DNA of 64,000 bases from contig NZ_CP076326.1 of the NCBI RefSeq assembly GCF_018771565.1, positions 2,294,001 to 2,358,000 on the forward strand, written 5' to 3'. Under the pieces are notes generated by a model. It worked only from the letters and a program-made list of their open reading frames with translations. It was not told the origin of the DNA and did no database searches. The stretch comes from Thermoflexus hugenholtzii. GTDB taxonomy: Bacteria > Chloroflexota > Anaerolineae > Thermoflexales > Thermoflexaceae. Below are positions 17,663 through 29,972 of this stretch, in pieces. The translations under genes and the position numbers were made by a program. Numbering within the stretch: the first letter of the stretch is position 1; each line of letters begins with the position of its first letter.

Positions 17663-18370
17663 ATGAGCTGGGTTGTGTATCGCGAGGTCGTGATGGATCA
17701 GCTCCAGCGGGCCTTTGAGGTGAACCGGGAGTCGATCCCGGCGGCGGCGGAGCGCATCGCCCGCGCGGTGGCCGAGGATCGGATCGTGCACGTCTTCGGC
17801 AGCGGCCACTCCCAGCTGGTCGCCCTGGATGTGGTGGGCCGGGCCGGGGGGTTCGCCAACGTCAATCCCCTCTTCGATCCGCTCTTCGGGCGGGCGGAAC
17901 GGGTGGAGAAGTTCGCCGCGGCTCTCCTGTCCGCGCACCGCTTCCAGCCCGGGGATGTGCTCATCGTGATCTCCCATTCCGGCCGTAACCCGGCCCCGGT
18001 GGAGGTGGCCCTCCAGGGTCGCGCCCAGGGCCTTCCGGTGATCGCCGTGACCGCCGTCGCCTTCAGCCGCTCGTTGCCCTCGCGGCATTCCTCCGGCCTG
18101 CGCCTCTTCGAGCTCGCGGACGTAGTCCTGGACACCCTGGGGGCTCCAGGGGATGCGGCCGTGGCCCTGGAGCCGGATCTCTCCGCGGGGCCGACCTCCA
18201 CCGTGGTAGGGGCGGCGCTGTTGCAGGCGGTGATGGTGGAGGCCGCAGCTCGCCTCCTCGCCATGGGAGTCCCCCCGCCCCTCTTCCGGTCCGGGAACGT
18301 GGAGGGGGCGGACGCGCATAATCAGGCCCTCCGGCTGCGTTACCATGGGCGGGTGTTCCCCCTGATCTGA
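17663..18370 (+). CDS. SIS-domain sugar-phosphate protein
   Basis: 235 residues. One SIS domain: 'HVFGSGHSQLVALDVVGRAGG' (residues about 42-63) and 'VISHSGRNPAPVEVAL' (about 102-118), the phosphosugar-binding loops. Length and layout match the UPF0309-type single-SIS proteins. Likely an isomerase or sensor of a phosphorylated (amino)sugar; the exact reaction is unknown. It is in an operon with the GntR regulator. Confidence 0.85.
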   Translation: MSWVVYREVVMDQLQRAFEVNRESIPAAAERIARAVAEDRIVHVFGSGHSQLVALDVVGRAGGFANVNPLFDPLFGRAERVEKFAAALLSAHRFQPGDVLIVISHSGRNPAPVEVALQGRAQGLPVIAVTAVAFSRSLPSRHSSGLRLFELADVVLDTLGAPGDAAVALEPDLSAGPTSTVVGAALLQAVMVEAAARLLAMGVPPPLFRSGNVEGADAHNQALRLRYHGRVFPLI

Positions 18371-18393
18371 GGCTCTGGCCCGGCCTTCGTGGA

Positions 18394-18399
18394 TATAAT
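18394..18399 (+). promoter_or_regulatory. TATAAT box before the GT39 gene
   Basis: Perfect TATAAT 24 nt after the SIS stop and 31 nt before the chosen GT39 start. No convincing -35 box is seen 17 nt upstream. It argues for a start codon at 18431, not at an upstream ATG at 18389. Confidence 0.5.
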
Positions 18400-18430
18400 C
18401 CCTCCGGGATCTCCCATCGGGGTTTCGCAC

Positions 18431-21190
18431 ATGCGACGGCATATGCGGCCCTGGGCCCGCTCCTGGGCCATGGGTGGGATGGGGCTGTTGCTTCTATTGG
18501 CCTTCGGCCTCCGGCTTCATCGGCTGGGCGAGCCCTCCCTGTGGGGCGATGAGGGGTTGAGCCTCTACCGGGCCCGAGCGTCCTGGGAGGATCTCCTGCG
18601 CGGCCGCATTGTGCTGCAGGGCATACAGCCCATCGAGACCATCGACAATCATCCCCCCCTTTATTTCGCGGTCCTGAAGGTCTGGGTGGGACTGGCTGGT
18701 GATCGCGAGTTCACCCTCCGTTTCCCCTCCGTGTTCGCCTCCATCCTGATGATCCCGGTGGCCTGGGTGGCCGGGAGGCGTTTGAGGGAGCCCGCGGCAG
18801 CGTGGGCGGGAGCGATCCTGGCGGCGGCCTCCCCGCTCTACCTCTGGTATGCGCAGGAAGCGCGGATGTATACCCTGCTGGCCCTGGAGAGCGGGCTCCT
18901 GCTCTTCCTGTTGCTTCCCTCCGGGCACGGCGCGTCCCTGGGCCTCCGCCGGCAGATTGCGGCCCTCATGACGCTGCTCGCGATGATCCTGACCCATTAC
19001 ACCGCGTTCCTCCTGGTCCCGGCCCTCGGGCTCTGGGCCCTGGCCCAGCCCCGGCGGGATCTGCGACGCATGGCGCTCTGGTTGCTGATCCCCGCGCTGC
19101 TGTTCGGATCAATGTTCCCCTTCCTGTATCAGCGGCTGACCAGCGGCCCGGAGCGGGATTATTTCTTCGTCCCACTGGAGGGGATCCTAACGGATGTGCT
19201 ACGGGCTTCAGCCTTTGGCACCTCTTTTCCTTATGGAGATCCCTGGAGCTGGCCGCTCCAGTGGTTGTGGGTCGGGGTAATCGGCGTGGGCGTCTGGACG
19301 CTGACCCGACGCATGCCGGAAGCGGTTGCGTTGCTCCTGGCGGCCTTCTTCGGTCCTCTGCTCGGGTTGTATGGTCTCTCTCATCTAAAGCCTCTCTACC
19401 AGAACATCCGGCACCTCTTTCTGATCGTCCCATCGGCATATCTCCTGGCCTCGGTGGGCCTTGCAGCCCTGGCGCGGCGTGCTCTCTGGGGGATGCTCCT
19501 TCCGAGCCTCCTCCTGATGGGCATGCTGTTCAGCGACTATCGATACTTCGCGGATCCATATCCTCTTAAAGACGACTGGCGAGGGGCGCTGGCCTGGGTC
19601 GGCGAGCGGGCGGCCCTGGAGGATCTGATCATTCTGCAGGATCTTCAGCTGACGCCCCTGGCGGGGTATTACAATCGGAGCGCCGCGCCGCTGTTGCTGA
19701 CCGGCCGGGACGGGGAGGGGCAGGAAGCGCTGGTCCGCCGGCTGGAGGGCTGGCCCCGACCCATCGAGCGGATCTGGTTGATCGTAGGTCTCTCCTCGGA
19801 GGATCTCGCCCGACCGGAGCAGGTTCTCTTCCACTGGCTGGGCCGCCGGGGCCGCTATCTGAGCCAGGAGGTCTTCCCCAGCCGCAACGTCTGGGTCCGC
19901 GTGCTGGTTTACGATTTCTCCTCCCCGGGTTGCACGCCCTCGCCCCGGACCTTTCCGACAGGCGTGGGGTTCGGAGCGTATTTCCGGCTCCGTGGCTTTG
20001 AGGTGGAGCCTTCAAGTCCCTTCCTGCGGGCGCGGTTTTTCTGGGAGAAGGGGAGCGCCTCTTCGTTGAACCTGTGGTTGGGGATCCAGCTGGTCGATGA
20101 AGCCGGCACCGTCTGGGCGCGGGAGGTCCAGCCGATCTGGCCTTCGTATCCGCCCGAGCGCTGGCCAGAGGGGGAACCGGTTTGCCAGCAGGTCCGCCTG
20201 CGGCTGCCGCCCGGTCTTCCTCCCGGCCGTTATCGACTGCGGGTGGAGGCCTTCGACCTCGACCGGCGCATCCCGGCGGATGGGGGTCCGGTCTGGGAGT
20301 CGCCCTTCTTCTCCCTGGAGGGCTACACGGAGCTCTCTTCCCTCTCTCCCATCGCTCGCTCCGCGGGAGGTTTGCAGCTGCTTTCGGCCCAGCCGGAGGC
20401 GGGCCCGCCTTACTTCCCCGGCTTGGGGATCCCGCTTTGGTTGCGCTGGCGGGCGGAGGCCTCCCCGCCCGAAGCGCGGACGATGGCGTTGTTCTGGCAG
20501 CAGGGAGGGGAGCGCCGGCTGCTGTTCCGGGGGCAGCTGGGGCCTTCGACCTTCCCCGCGGATCGCTGGCGGGCCGGCCAGGTGGTGGCCCAGCGGATCT
20601 GGGTCCCTTTGCCCCCGGATCTGCGAGGCTATGGGCAGATCCGGTTGGCTCTCTATGACGAGGCAGGCCGGGAGCTTCCCTGGGACACCTTCTGGCCGTT
20701 TTACCGTCGAGGCTATCCGGTCCTCCCGGTGAGCCTCTCGTCATGGCCGGTCCGTCGCAAACCCATCCCGCTGGCTCGAGAGGGGGGAGCCTGTTTTGCG
20801 GAGACGGTCTGTCTGGATCGCTACGAGATCCAACCTGAAGGGGTTGCCCCCGGTGGGATCGTGGAGGTCCGTCTGGCCTGGCATGTGCGACGCCGGCCCG
20901 AGCGTCCGGGGGTGGTGTTTGTCCACCTGAGCCGGCGGCCGGATCAGCCGCCGCGGGCGACGGGGGATGGACCGCCGCAGGGAGGCCAGCGCCCCATCGT
21001 GACCTGGGAGCCGGGGGAATATGTGGAGGACATCCACACACTACGGATCCCGGAGGATCTCCCAGCCGGCCGATATGCGATCTTCGCGGGCTGGTATTCG
21101 GAGGAGGGACGTTGGATGGCGGTGGATCCCTCGGGGGCTCGCTATCGGATGGATGCCGTGCCGCTGGGGGAGATCGAGGTGCGGCCATAA
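18431..21190 (+). CDS. GT39-type membrane glycosyltransferase with large C-terminal extracellular region
   Basis: 919 residues. The N-terminal half has about ten membrane segments; the first outer loop carries 'PSLWGDEGLSLY', the Asp-Glu pair used by protein-O-mannosyltransferase-like enzymes, followed by 'DNHPPLYF' and 'WYAQEARMY'. They transfer sugars from polyprenyl phosphate outside the membrane. The C-terminal 400 residues look like two or three beta-sandwich modules ('GFEVEPSSPFLRARFFWE', 'YEIQPEGVAPGGIVEVRLAW'), probably outside the cell. Acceptor (protein or glycan) unknown. The polyprenol-phosphate mannose synthase-like protein at 13.8 kb could supply its donor. Confidence 0.82.
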   Translation: MRRHMRPWARSWAMGGMGLLLLLAFGLRLHRLGEPSLWGDEGLSLYRARASWEDLLRGRIVLQGIQPIETIDNHPPLYFAVLKVWVGLAGDREFTLRFPSVFASILMIPVAWVAGRRLREPAAAWAGAILAAASPLYLWYAQEARMYTLLALESGLLLFLLLPSGHGASLGLRRQIAALMTLLAMILTHYTAFLLVPALGLWALAQPRRDLRRMALWLLIPALLFGSMFPFLYQRLTSGPERDYFFVPLEGILTDVLRASAFGTSFPYGDPWSWPLQWLWVGVIGVGVWTLTRRMPEAVALLLAAFFGPLLGLYGLSHLKPLYQNIRHLFLIVPSAYLLASVGLAALARRALWGMLLPSLLLMGMLFSDYRYFADPYPLKDDWRGALAWVGERAALEDLIILQDLQLTPLAGYYNRSAAPLLLTGRDGEGQEALVRRLEGWPRPIERIWLIVGLSSEDLARPEQVLFHWLGRRGRYLSQEVFPSRNVWVRVLVYDFSSPGCTPSPRTFPTGVGFGAYFRLRGFEVEPSSPFLRARFFWEKGSASSLNLWLGIQLVDEAGTVWAREVQPIWPSYPPERWPEGEPVCQQVRLRLPPGLPPGRYRLRVEAFDLDRRIPADGGPVWESPFFSLEGYTELSSLSPIARSAGGLQLLSAQPEAGPPYFPGLGIPLWLRWRAEASPPEARTMALFWQQGGERRLLFRGQLGPSTFPADRWRAGQVVAQRIWVPLPPDLRGYGQIRLALYDEAGRELPWDTFWPFYRRGYPVLPVSLSSWPVRRKPIPLAREGGACFAETVCLDRYEIQPEGVAPGGIVEVRLAWHVRRRPERPGVVFVHLSRRPDQPPRATGDGPPQGGQRPIVTWEPGEYVEDIHTLRIPEDLPAGRYAIFAGWYSEEGRWMAVDPSGARYRMDAVPLGEIEVRP

Positions 21191-21204
21191 ACGCCATAAA
21201 CAAA

Positions 21205-21240
21205 GAGGCGGGCGCGGATCCGCCCGCCTCCGCGGGTTTT
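21205..21240. terminator. Bidirectional terminator between GT39 and ftsH
   Basis: GAGGCGGGCG (21205-21214) pairs with CGCCCGCCTC (21221-21230). On the plus strand the stem is followed by CGCGGGTTTT; on the minus strand T-rich sequence follows. It lies between the convergent stops of GT39 and ftsH. Confidence 0.75.
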
Positions 21241-21253
21241 GCCGGTCGTTTCG

Positions 21254-24511
<3,258 letters not shown>

Positions 24512-24544
24512 ATGCAGCCTCCTGCCCTTTAATTCCCACACTTG

Positions 24545-24550
24545 ATTATA
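24545..24550 (-). promoter_or_regulatory. TATAAT box for ftsH
   Basis: Perfect minus-strand TATAAT (24550-24545) 34 nt upstream of the GTG start of ftsH. No good -35 at 17-18 nt was found. Confidence 0.55.
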
Positions 24551-24985
24551 TCACGCAAATCCTTCGGTCTCCTCTGTTGGGCTTTCCGGCTTTTCCGAAC
24601 GCGGGACGGATCCGGGCGCCGGAGGATCGATTGATGGTCCACGGACTCCGGAGGTGCATGCCGGCGGGCAGGGGCGATCGCAGGTCACCCCGGCTTCCTC
24701 GGGATCCGGCAGCCGGAAGGCTGGACGCCGGGGCCGTTGGGGGGGGCGACCCGGCCTTCCCGATCGACCCGGTTGGGTTCCACCCCGTAATGAGGTGTTC
24801 CGCGGGATCGTTCGGAGGAGGGAGCCCTGAGGTCTCTTCCCGGCCCCGGATTTCGGGTGTATCCCAAAATCGTAGGACAACTGCTCGCAGTTGTCCTACA
24901 AAGCAGCCAGGCCCGACAAAATCAGGACACACCCCGGATTTCGGCAAGTCCCCCGCCAGGGCGTTTCGCAGGTATCATGCACAGG
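24551..24985. other. Long intergenic region without a gene
   Basis: About 435 nt between the ftsH promoter and tRNA-Leu. Apart from inverted-repeat element copy 2 (24857-24931) and its duplicated flanks, I see no gene, RNA motif or recognisable regulatory site. Confidence 0.6.
24857..24931 (+). repeat. Inverted-repeat element, copy 2, with 13-bp target duplication
   Basis: Same orientation as copy 1. Ends GTGTATCCC and GGACACA, with internal palindrome GTAGGACAACTGC/GCAGTTGTCCTAC. It is bracketed by perfect direct repeats CCCCGGATTTCGG at 24844-24856 and 24932-24944, which look like a target-site duplication from insertion. Confidence 0.9.
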
Positions 24986-25070
24986 TGCCGGGGGCGGGAG
25001 TCGAACCCGCACGGCCTGAGCGGCCACCTGATTTTGAGTCAGGCGCGTCTTCCTGTTCCGCCACCCCGGC
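24986..25070 (-). tRNA. tRNA-Leu (anticodon CAA)
   Basis: 85 nt, a class II tRNA with a long variable arm. Acceptor GCCGGGG pairs with CCCCGGC plus discriminator A. The anticodon arm CCTGA-CTCAAAA-TCAGG gives CAA, reading UUG. T arm GCGGG-TTCGACT-CCCGC. The CCA end is not encoded. It is the first minus-strand gene upstream of ftsH, separated by 470 nt. Confidence 0.93.
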
Positions 25071-25100
25071 GCGTCGATTTCATTCTACGGGGAGCCATCC

Positions 25101-25862
25101 ATGGGTGTCAAGATGCGCAGGACACCGATCCCTCGGAGCATCCTCTTGTTGACCTTCGGGCTCTGGCTGTATGTGGGCGGCGGCCTCCTCGCCCCCCTGC
25201 TGGAGGGAATCCCGCACGTCCTCCGGGTCAGCCCCCCGGTCCGGACCGGCCTCCACACCCTGGCCACCGCCCTCTATACGCTGTATTCCTTCACCTGCCA
25301 TCAGCTTCCCCAGCGGTCCTTCTTCCTCTTCGGGGAGCAGCCCGCCTACACGCTGGAGGAGCTCCGGGCTCGAGTGGGATCCGAGCGCCTGCCCGGCGAT
25401 CCGTGGCCCCGCGCCTTCATCGGAGATCCCTCCGTCGGCTGGAAGACGGCCCTCTGCCAGCGGGATCTGGCCATCTACGGCTCCATGGCCCTGACCGCCA
25501 CCGTGATGCTCCTCCGCCGGCGCCCCGGACGCCCCCTCCCCCTCTGGGCCTTCCTCACAGTGGGCCTGCTCCCCATCGCCCTGGACGGCGGCTCCCAGCT
25601 GCTTTCCTACATCCTGGCGATGATCGGCCCCTTCACCCCCCGCGAGAGCACGCCCCTGCTTCGCCTCCTCACAGGGACCCTGTTCGGAACCACCTTCGTC
25701 GGAACCTTCTTCCCGCGCCTCTGGCGGCTGGAGTGGGCCGCCCAGGAGGACGCCTCTTCATCTACTCCAGAAACTCCAGGAACGGATTCGCCGCTCGCTC
25801 CTCGCCGATCGTGGTCGGCGGCCCGTGCCCCGGATACACCCGCGTCTCATCGGGAAGGGTGA
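25101..25862 (+). CDS. DUF2085 family membrane protein
   Basis: 253 residues with about five hydrophobic segments. The family signature is visible: 'FTCHQLPQRSFFLFG' near residue 65 and 'ALCQRDLAIYGSM' near residue 120, with conserved Cys/His/Arg/Asp residues that may bind metal or a cofactor. Function unknown in the literature I know of. GGGGAG precedes the start. The last 33 codons overlap the end of the convergent MBL gene by 101 bp. Confidence 0.85.
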   Translation: MGVKMRRTPIPRSILLLTFGLWLYVGGGLLAPLLEGIPHVLRVSPPVRTGLHTLATALYTLYSFTCHQLPQRSFFLFGEQPAYTLEELRARVGSERLPGDPWPRAFIGDPSVGWKTALCQRDLAIYGSMALTATVMLLRRRPGRPLPLWAFLTVGLLPIALDGGSQLLSYILAMIGPFTPRESTPLLRLLTGTLFGTTFVGTFFPRLWRLEWAAQEDASSSTPETPGTDSPLAPRRSWSAARAPDTPASHREG

Positions 25863-26409
25863 GCAGCTTCTCCCGGATGCTCCGCATGAGCGTCTCGTAA
25901 TCCCCACCGGGCAGATCCGTGCGGCCGATGCCCCGGGCGAACAGCACGTCCCCATCCAGGACCACCCCGGCCTGCGCCTCATACAAGGAGATGTGCCCAG
26001 GGGTGTGGCCCGGCGTCCACAGCACCTGAAAGCGCAACTTCCCTACTGGCAGGACCTCGCCATCCCGGAGCTCAAGATCCGGCGGCGGGCTGGGCGGAAG
26101 GGGGATCGACCACCAGTCCGCTCCGCCTTTCGCCTCAAGCAGGGGGCGGTCCGCCGGATGCAGGGCCAGGGGCGCCCCGGTGGCCTCCACCACTGCGGCG
26201 TTCGCCCCGATATGATCCCAATGGGCATGGGTGTTGACCACATACCGCACCCGCAGATCCAGCGCTCGCACCACCGTTAGGATCTGCCGGGCATCCCATC
26301 CGGGGTCCACAATCAGCGCCTCCCGGGTCTCCGAGCAGAAGACGATATAACAGTTCGTGGCCAGGGGTCCCAGGGTCAGGATCCGCATCTGCAGCGTGGA
26401 TGAGGACAT
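25762..26409 (-). CDS. MBL-fold metallohydrolase (glyoxalase II-like, YcbL type)
   Basis: 215 residues. Zinc motif 'THAHWDHIG' plus 'TPGHTPGHISLY', 'LDGDVLFARGIGRTDL' and 'YPGHGPPTTIG'. The family hydrolyses thioesters such as S-lactoylglutathione or bacillithiol-like adducts; short single-domain forms are of unclear substrate. GGGGAGG lies 6 nt before the start. It is the last gene after the two-component system on this strand (19 nt after the kinase stop). Confidence 0.9.
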   Translation of the reverse strand: MSSSTLQMRILTLGPLATNCYIVFCSETREALIVDPGWDARQILTVVRALDLRVRYVVNTHAHWDHIGANAAVVEATGAPLALHPADRPLLEAKGGADWWSIPLPPSPPPDLELRDGEVLPVGKLRFQVLWTPGHTPGHISLYEAQAGVVLDGDVLFARGIGRTDLPGGDYETLMRSIREKLLTLPDETRVYPGHGPPTTIGEERAANPFLEFLE

Positions 26410-26428
26410 TCGCGCCTCCCCGTCGTTC

Positions 26429-27550
26429 TCAAGGCTCCCCGACCGCGGGCAGCGTGAACACGAACCGCGCGCCCCGGCCGGGTTCGCTGAAGGCCTGAAT
26501 GCGGCCGCCGTGGGCCTCCACGGCATGGCGCGCGATGGCCAGCCCCAGGCCGCTCCCGCCACCCCCCCGATGCCGATCCCCCCGGTAGAAGCGCTCGAAG
26601 ATGCGGGGCAGCTCCTCCGGCGGGATGCCCGGCCCGGTGTCGGCCACCTCGATGGCGACCCACTCCCCCTCCGGCCAGGCCCGCACCCGGATCTCACCCC
26701 CTGGCGGGGTGAACCGGATGGCATTGTCCAGCAGGTTCCCCAGCGCCCGGCCCGCCCACTCAGGATCCGCCCACACCCGGAGCCCTTCGGGGATCTCCAG
26801 CGTCACCTTCAGCCCACGGGCCTGGTAGAGCGGAGCGAAGCGCTCCACCTCGCCCCGGACCCAGGCGCTCACCTCCAGCGCCTCGTAGGCCATCGGCCAT
26901 TCCCCCGCTTCCAGCCGGGCCAGATCCAGGAGGGTGTGCACCAGCCCGATCAGCCGGTCGACCTCTCCGATCAGGCGTTGCCAGGCCGGGGGGAGGGGAT
27001 CCGGGGGCCGGAGCTCGTCCAGCAGCAGGCGGATGGTGGTGAGCGGGGTCCGGAGGTCATGGGCCACGTTGGCGGTGAGCTCCCGCCGCGCCCGCTCCGC
27101 CTCGCGCTCCCGCGTGATGTCCAGCAAGGCCAGACCGTAACCGTTCGGTCCCTCCCAGACGGTGGCCTGCCACCAGCGTCCCTGCCAGCGCAGCTCCCGG
27201 ATGCTCATCCCCTCCCCTTCGGGAGGAGCCGGGGGCGGGATCAGCGCGTCCAGCTCGGGGGACCGGGTGGCCTCCAGGAGGGTGCGGCCCGGCCGGGCGC
27301 CGAGGCGCTCCATCGCGGGACGGTTGGCCCAGCGGATGCGCCGCTCCTGATCCAGCAGGAGCAAGGCCTCCGTCCCGCCCTGAGCCAGGGTCTCCAGATC
27401 AGCGCGGAAGCGGAGCGCCTCCGCTGTTTCCTCTCGAAGCCGCCAGCGGGTCTCCCGGAGGGCGGCCTCCGCTCGCTGCCACCGCCGGTAGACGAAGCCC
27501 AGGCCCCCCAGGGCGAGCAGCGCGAGGAGCGCCAGAGAGAGCTCCAGCAT
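26429..27550 (-). CDS. PhoR-like sensor histidine kinase
   Basis: 373 residues. N-terminal single membrane segment ('LALLALLALGGLGFVYRRW'), a PAS-like region (about 50-150), dimerisation helix with phospho-acceptor His in 'NVAHDLRTPLTTI', N box 'LLDNAIRFT', 'DTGPGIP' G1 and 'GSGLGLAI' G2. There is no periplasmic sensor domain, so the signal is probably sensed in the cytoplasm or membrane. The start ATG lies 2 nt after the response-regulator stop, so the two are coupled. Confidence 0.92.
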   Translation of the reverse strand: MLELSLALLALLALGGLGFVYRRWQRAEAALRETRWRLREETAEALRFRADLETLAQGGTEALLLLDQERRIRWANRPAMERLGARPGRTLLEATRSPELDALIPPPAPPEGEGMSIRELRWQGRWWQATVWEGPNGYGLALLDITREREAERARRELTANVAHDLRTPLTTIRLLLDELRPPDPLPPAWQRLIGEVDRLIGLVHTLLDLARLEAGEWPMAYEALEVSAWVRGEVERFAPLYQARGLKVTLEIPEGLRVWADPEWAGRALGNLLDNAIRFTPPGGEIRVRAWPEGEWVAIEVADTGPGIPPEELPRIFERFYRGDRHRGGGGSGLGLAIARHAVEAHGGRIQAFSEPGRGARFVFTLPAVGEP

Positions 27551-27552
27551 CC

Positions 27553-28221
27553 CTATCCCTCGAATCGATATCCGATCCCCCGCACGGTGACGATCCGCCG
27601 CGGATGCGCAGGGTCCTCCTCGATCTTCTCCCGAAGCCAGCGGATGTGCGTGTCTACTGTCCGGGTGTCCACCGGGTGCTCCAGGCCCCACACCCGCTCC
27701 AGGAGGAAGGCCCGGCTCAGGACGCGGCCCCGGTGCTGGATCAGGGTGGCCAGGAGATCGAACTCCTTCATGGTGAGACGAAGCTCCCGGCCGCCCCGGA
27801 AGGCCTTGCGGGCCAGCAAATCCAGAGTGAGGTCCCCAGCGGTCAGGGTGGTGGCCGGGCGTCCTCGGGCGCGCCGCAGGAGGGCCCGGATGCGGGCGAG
27901 CAGCTCTCCCATATGAAAGGGCTTCACCACGTAATCGTCCGCGCCCATCTCCAGACCGACGACGCGGTCCACCGGCCCGCTGCGGGCGGTGAGCATGAGG
28001 ATGGGCACATCGGTTTCCTTTCGCAGGATCCGACAGACGGAGAGGCCATCCAGGGTGGGAAGCATCAGGTCCAGGATGATCAGATCCGGTTGGGTCGTGC
28101 GAGCCAGCTCCAGGGCCTCCCCGCCATCCCCGGTGGCGATCACCTCGAAGCCCTCTCGCCGCAGCGACTCGCTCAGGGTCTCCCGCAGGGAAGCATCATC
28201 CTCCACCAGCAACAACCGCAT
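27553..28221 (-). CDS. OmpR/PhoB-family response regulator
   Basis: 222 residues. Receiver with 'VEDD', phospho-acceptor Asp in '[13 protein letters not shown]', 'LTAR' Thr and 'VVKPF' Lys; then a C-terminal winged helix ending '[10 protein letters not shown]'. Partner of the histidine kinase that follows. The start at 28221 is preceded by GAGGAAGAG. Targets unknown; the exported DUF5666 genes upstream on the same strand are candidates. Confidence 0.93.
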   Translation of the reverse strand: MRLLLVEDDASLRETLSESLRREGFEVIATGDGGEALELARTTQPDLIILDLMLPTLDGLSVCRILRKETDVPILMLTARSGPVDRVVGLEMGADDYVVKPFHMGELLARIRALLRRARGRPATTLTAGDLTLDLLARKAFRGGRELRLTMKEFDLLATLIQHRGRVLSRAFLLERVWGLEHPVDTRTVDTHIRWLREKIEEDPAHPRRIVTVRGIGYRFEG

Positions 28222-28342
28222 CTCTTCCTCTCCGCACATCTTCACATCCGGCGGGATCGTCCTCCATTTCCTTATCCGTATGTTGCCACGCGCATAGGGG
28301 CCCGTCAAACAGCCCAATGGGCGTCGAGCGCGCGCGGGGTCC

Positions 28343-28381
28343 AAAAGATCGGCGGGGGCTGAGCCCGGCCCAGCCCCCGCC
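28343..28381 (-). terminator. Terminator between DUF5666 lipoprotein and response regulator
   Basis: 11-bp stem, 28351-28361 with 28371-28381, followed on the minus strand by GATCTTTTGG. It separates the lipoprotein gene from the two-component operon. Confidence 0.8.
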
Positions 28382-28405
28382 GCGGCGGAGAACCGATGTG
28401 GGGAT

Positions 28406-28993
28406 TCACGGCTCTGTCTCGATCACGATCACGGTGTCCGCCACCAGGGAGCCATCGGGCTGCTCGAACCCGGAGAGATAAACCGAGGAACCGGGCTTTG
28501 GATCTCCGATCACCTCCGTGGTGGGGAGGACGAAGGCGCGGCGTCCATCGATCTGATAGCCATCCGCATGCACCTGCTCCAGCGTTCCCTCCCACTCCCG
28601 CTCCGCGCCCGGGCGGCGCAGGACCTCCAGGACCTCTGCCTCGATCGAGCCATCCGGGCGAGCGATCCCGACCACCGTCACGTAGACCCCGACCGGCAGC
28701 GGGCCCTCCACGTCCGCTTCCGGGCTCACATGCACCCGATGACCGTCCACCTGATAGCCTCCCGGGATGACCGCGGTGATCCGGCCCTCCAGCGTCATCG
28801 CCTCCCCGGAGGGCTCCTCGATGGGGGACGGGCGCGGCGGCGAGGCCGGAGGGCGCGCCACCGTCCCCTGACCTCCCGTCCGGCCGGGTGGCGGGGCGGT
28901 CGGCCGGCTTCCTTCCGGGATGCCCCGGGCGCAAGCGGAGAACAGAATCCCGATGGAGAACAGGAGAATCCATAGGGGGAACGCTCGGCTCAC
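28406..28993 (-). CDS. Lipoprotein with DUF5666-like beta domains
   Basis: 195 residues. Signal '[16 protein letters not shown]' with lipobox Cys, a Pro-rich linker, then two OB-like DUF5666 repeats: '[21 protein letters not shown]...' and '[20 protein letters not shown]...'. The GTG start follows AGGAGG. Such modules are extracytoplasmic and of unknown function; this one sits next to the longer DUF5666 protein and upstream of a two-component system. Confidence 0.75.
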   Translation of the reverse strand: MSRAFPLWILLFSIGILFSACARGIPEGSRPTAPPPGRTGGQGTVARPPASPPRPSPIEEPSGEAMTLEGRITAVIPGGYQVDGHRVHVSPEADVEGPLPVGVYVTVVGIARPDGSIEAEVLEVLRRPGAEREWEGTLEQVHADGYQIDGRRAFVLPTTEVIGDPKPGSSVYLSGFEQPDGSLVADTVIVIETEP

Positions 28994-29028
28994 CTTACCC
29001 TCCTTCCCCTCTGGATTGCGGAGATCGC

Positions 29029-29053
29029 GGGGGTGTGGCGGCGCCACACCCCC
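29029..29053. repeat. Perfect 11-bp inverted repeat between DUF5666 genes
   Basis: GGGGGTGTGGC and its complement around a 3-nt loop, in the 91-nt gap between the two DUF5666 genes. No T tract follows on the minus strand, so it may slow decay or cause partial termination, not full termination. Confidence 0.6.
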
Positions 29054-29084
29054 GCCACGAGAGCCTGCTTCTTATGCCTGAGGG

Positions 29085-29972
29085 TCACGGCCGTCGGGTG
29101 GGGGCAGGGCCCTTGCCGGGGCCTTTTTCGGGACCCTGAGCGGGCTTCGGGGCCCGCGGCGAGCGGGCGACCACCAGCCGGGCCAGCCAGCTCCCATCGG
29201 GCTGGCCCACCGCCCACACGGTGATGACATCCCCCACCTGCAAGTCCCCTAAGGCGGCATGGGGACGGCCGGGGGTCCGGATGCGGGTGTGCTCATCGGT
29301 CCTCACAGAGACCGTCTCGCCGCTTCGGGTCTGGATGATCAGGATGGTCCCTTCGATCCCCTGGAGGGTGCCCTGGAAGAGATGGCGCGGGCGATGGGAG
29401 ACCACCCGTCCGGCCAGGAACGTGCCCTGGACGAAATGCCCGATCACGGTGACCGGATACCCCGCCCCCAGGTCCGACCAGGTGGGCGAGAGCACGCCAG
29501 TCACATGCAGGCGGGTGTGCTCCGTCCACTCCACCGGGATCACCTCCCCCGCCCGGGTCTTCACCTCCATCCGCCGGGTCGAGACATCGATGCCCTGGAT
29601 GGTCCCGTGGCGGACCTGGGTGGGCCCGCGGACGATCACCCAGTGCGCCTCCAGGGCGCGGCCTTCCTCGATCCAGCGGCCGTGTACGGTGGCGGAATCC
29701 CCCACCCGCACGTCGCTCAGGTCCGCGCGCACGAAGCCGGGGACGCGAAAGCGGGTCCCTTCGGTGATCCGAACCTCCAGATCGCCCCAGCGCTCCGTCT
29801 GAAGGGTGAATCCGTTCGCCCGAATGGCCGTAAGGGTCCCGCGGACCGTCGCCGGCCGGGTGGGGGCGGGGGTCGACGTGGGGGTGGGTTCCTGGGCCCA
29901 GGCCGCCCCCACGGGGGCCAACAGCACGGCCAGCACCGTCAGCGCGATCAGCCCGATCCATTGCCGACGCAT
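29085..29972 (-). CDS. Secreted protein with three DUF5666-like repeats
   Basis: 295 residues. Sec signal ending 'VGAAWA|QEPTPT', a Thr/Pro linker, then three beta repeats of similar pattern ('TVRGTLTAIRANGFTLQT', 'VRHGTIQGIDVSTRRMEVKT', 'LFQGTLQGIEGTILIIQT'). The C-terminus is rich in Pro, Lys and Gly. GGAGGT precedes the ATG. Probably anchored or secreted; function unknown. It may be part of the regulon of the neighbouring two-component system. Confidence 0.75.
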   Translation of the reverse strand: MRRQWIGLIALTVLAVLLAPVGAAWAQEPTPTSTPAPTRPATVRGTLTAIRANGFTLQTERWGDLEVRITEGTRFRVPGFVRADLSDVRVGDSATVHGRWIEEGRALEAHWVIVRGPTQVRHGTIQGIDVSTRRMEVKTRAGEVIPVEWTEHTRLHVTGVLSPTWSDLGAGYPVTVIGHFVQGTFLAGRVVSHRPRHLFQGTLQGIEGTILIIQTRSGETVSVRTDEHTRIRTPGRPHAALGDLQVGDVITVWAVGQPDGSWLARLVVARSPRAPKPAQGPEKGPGKGPAPTRRP

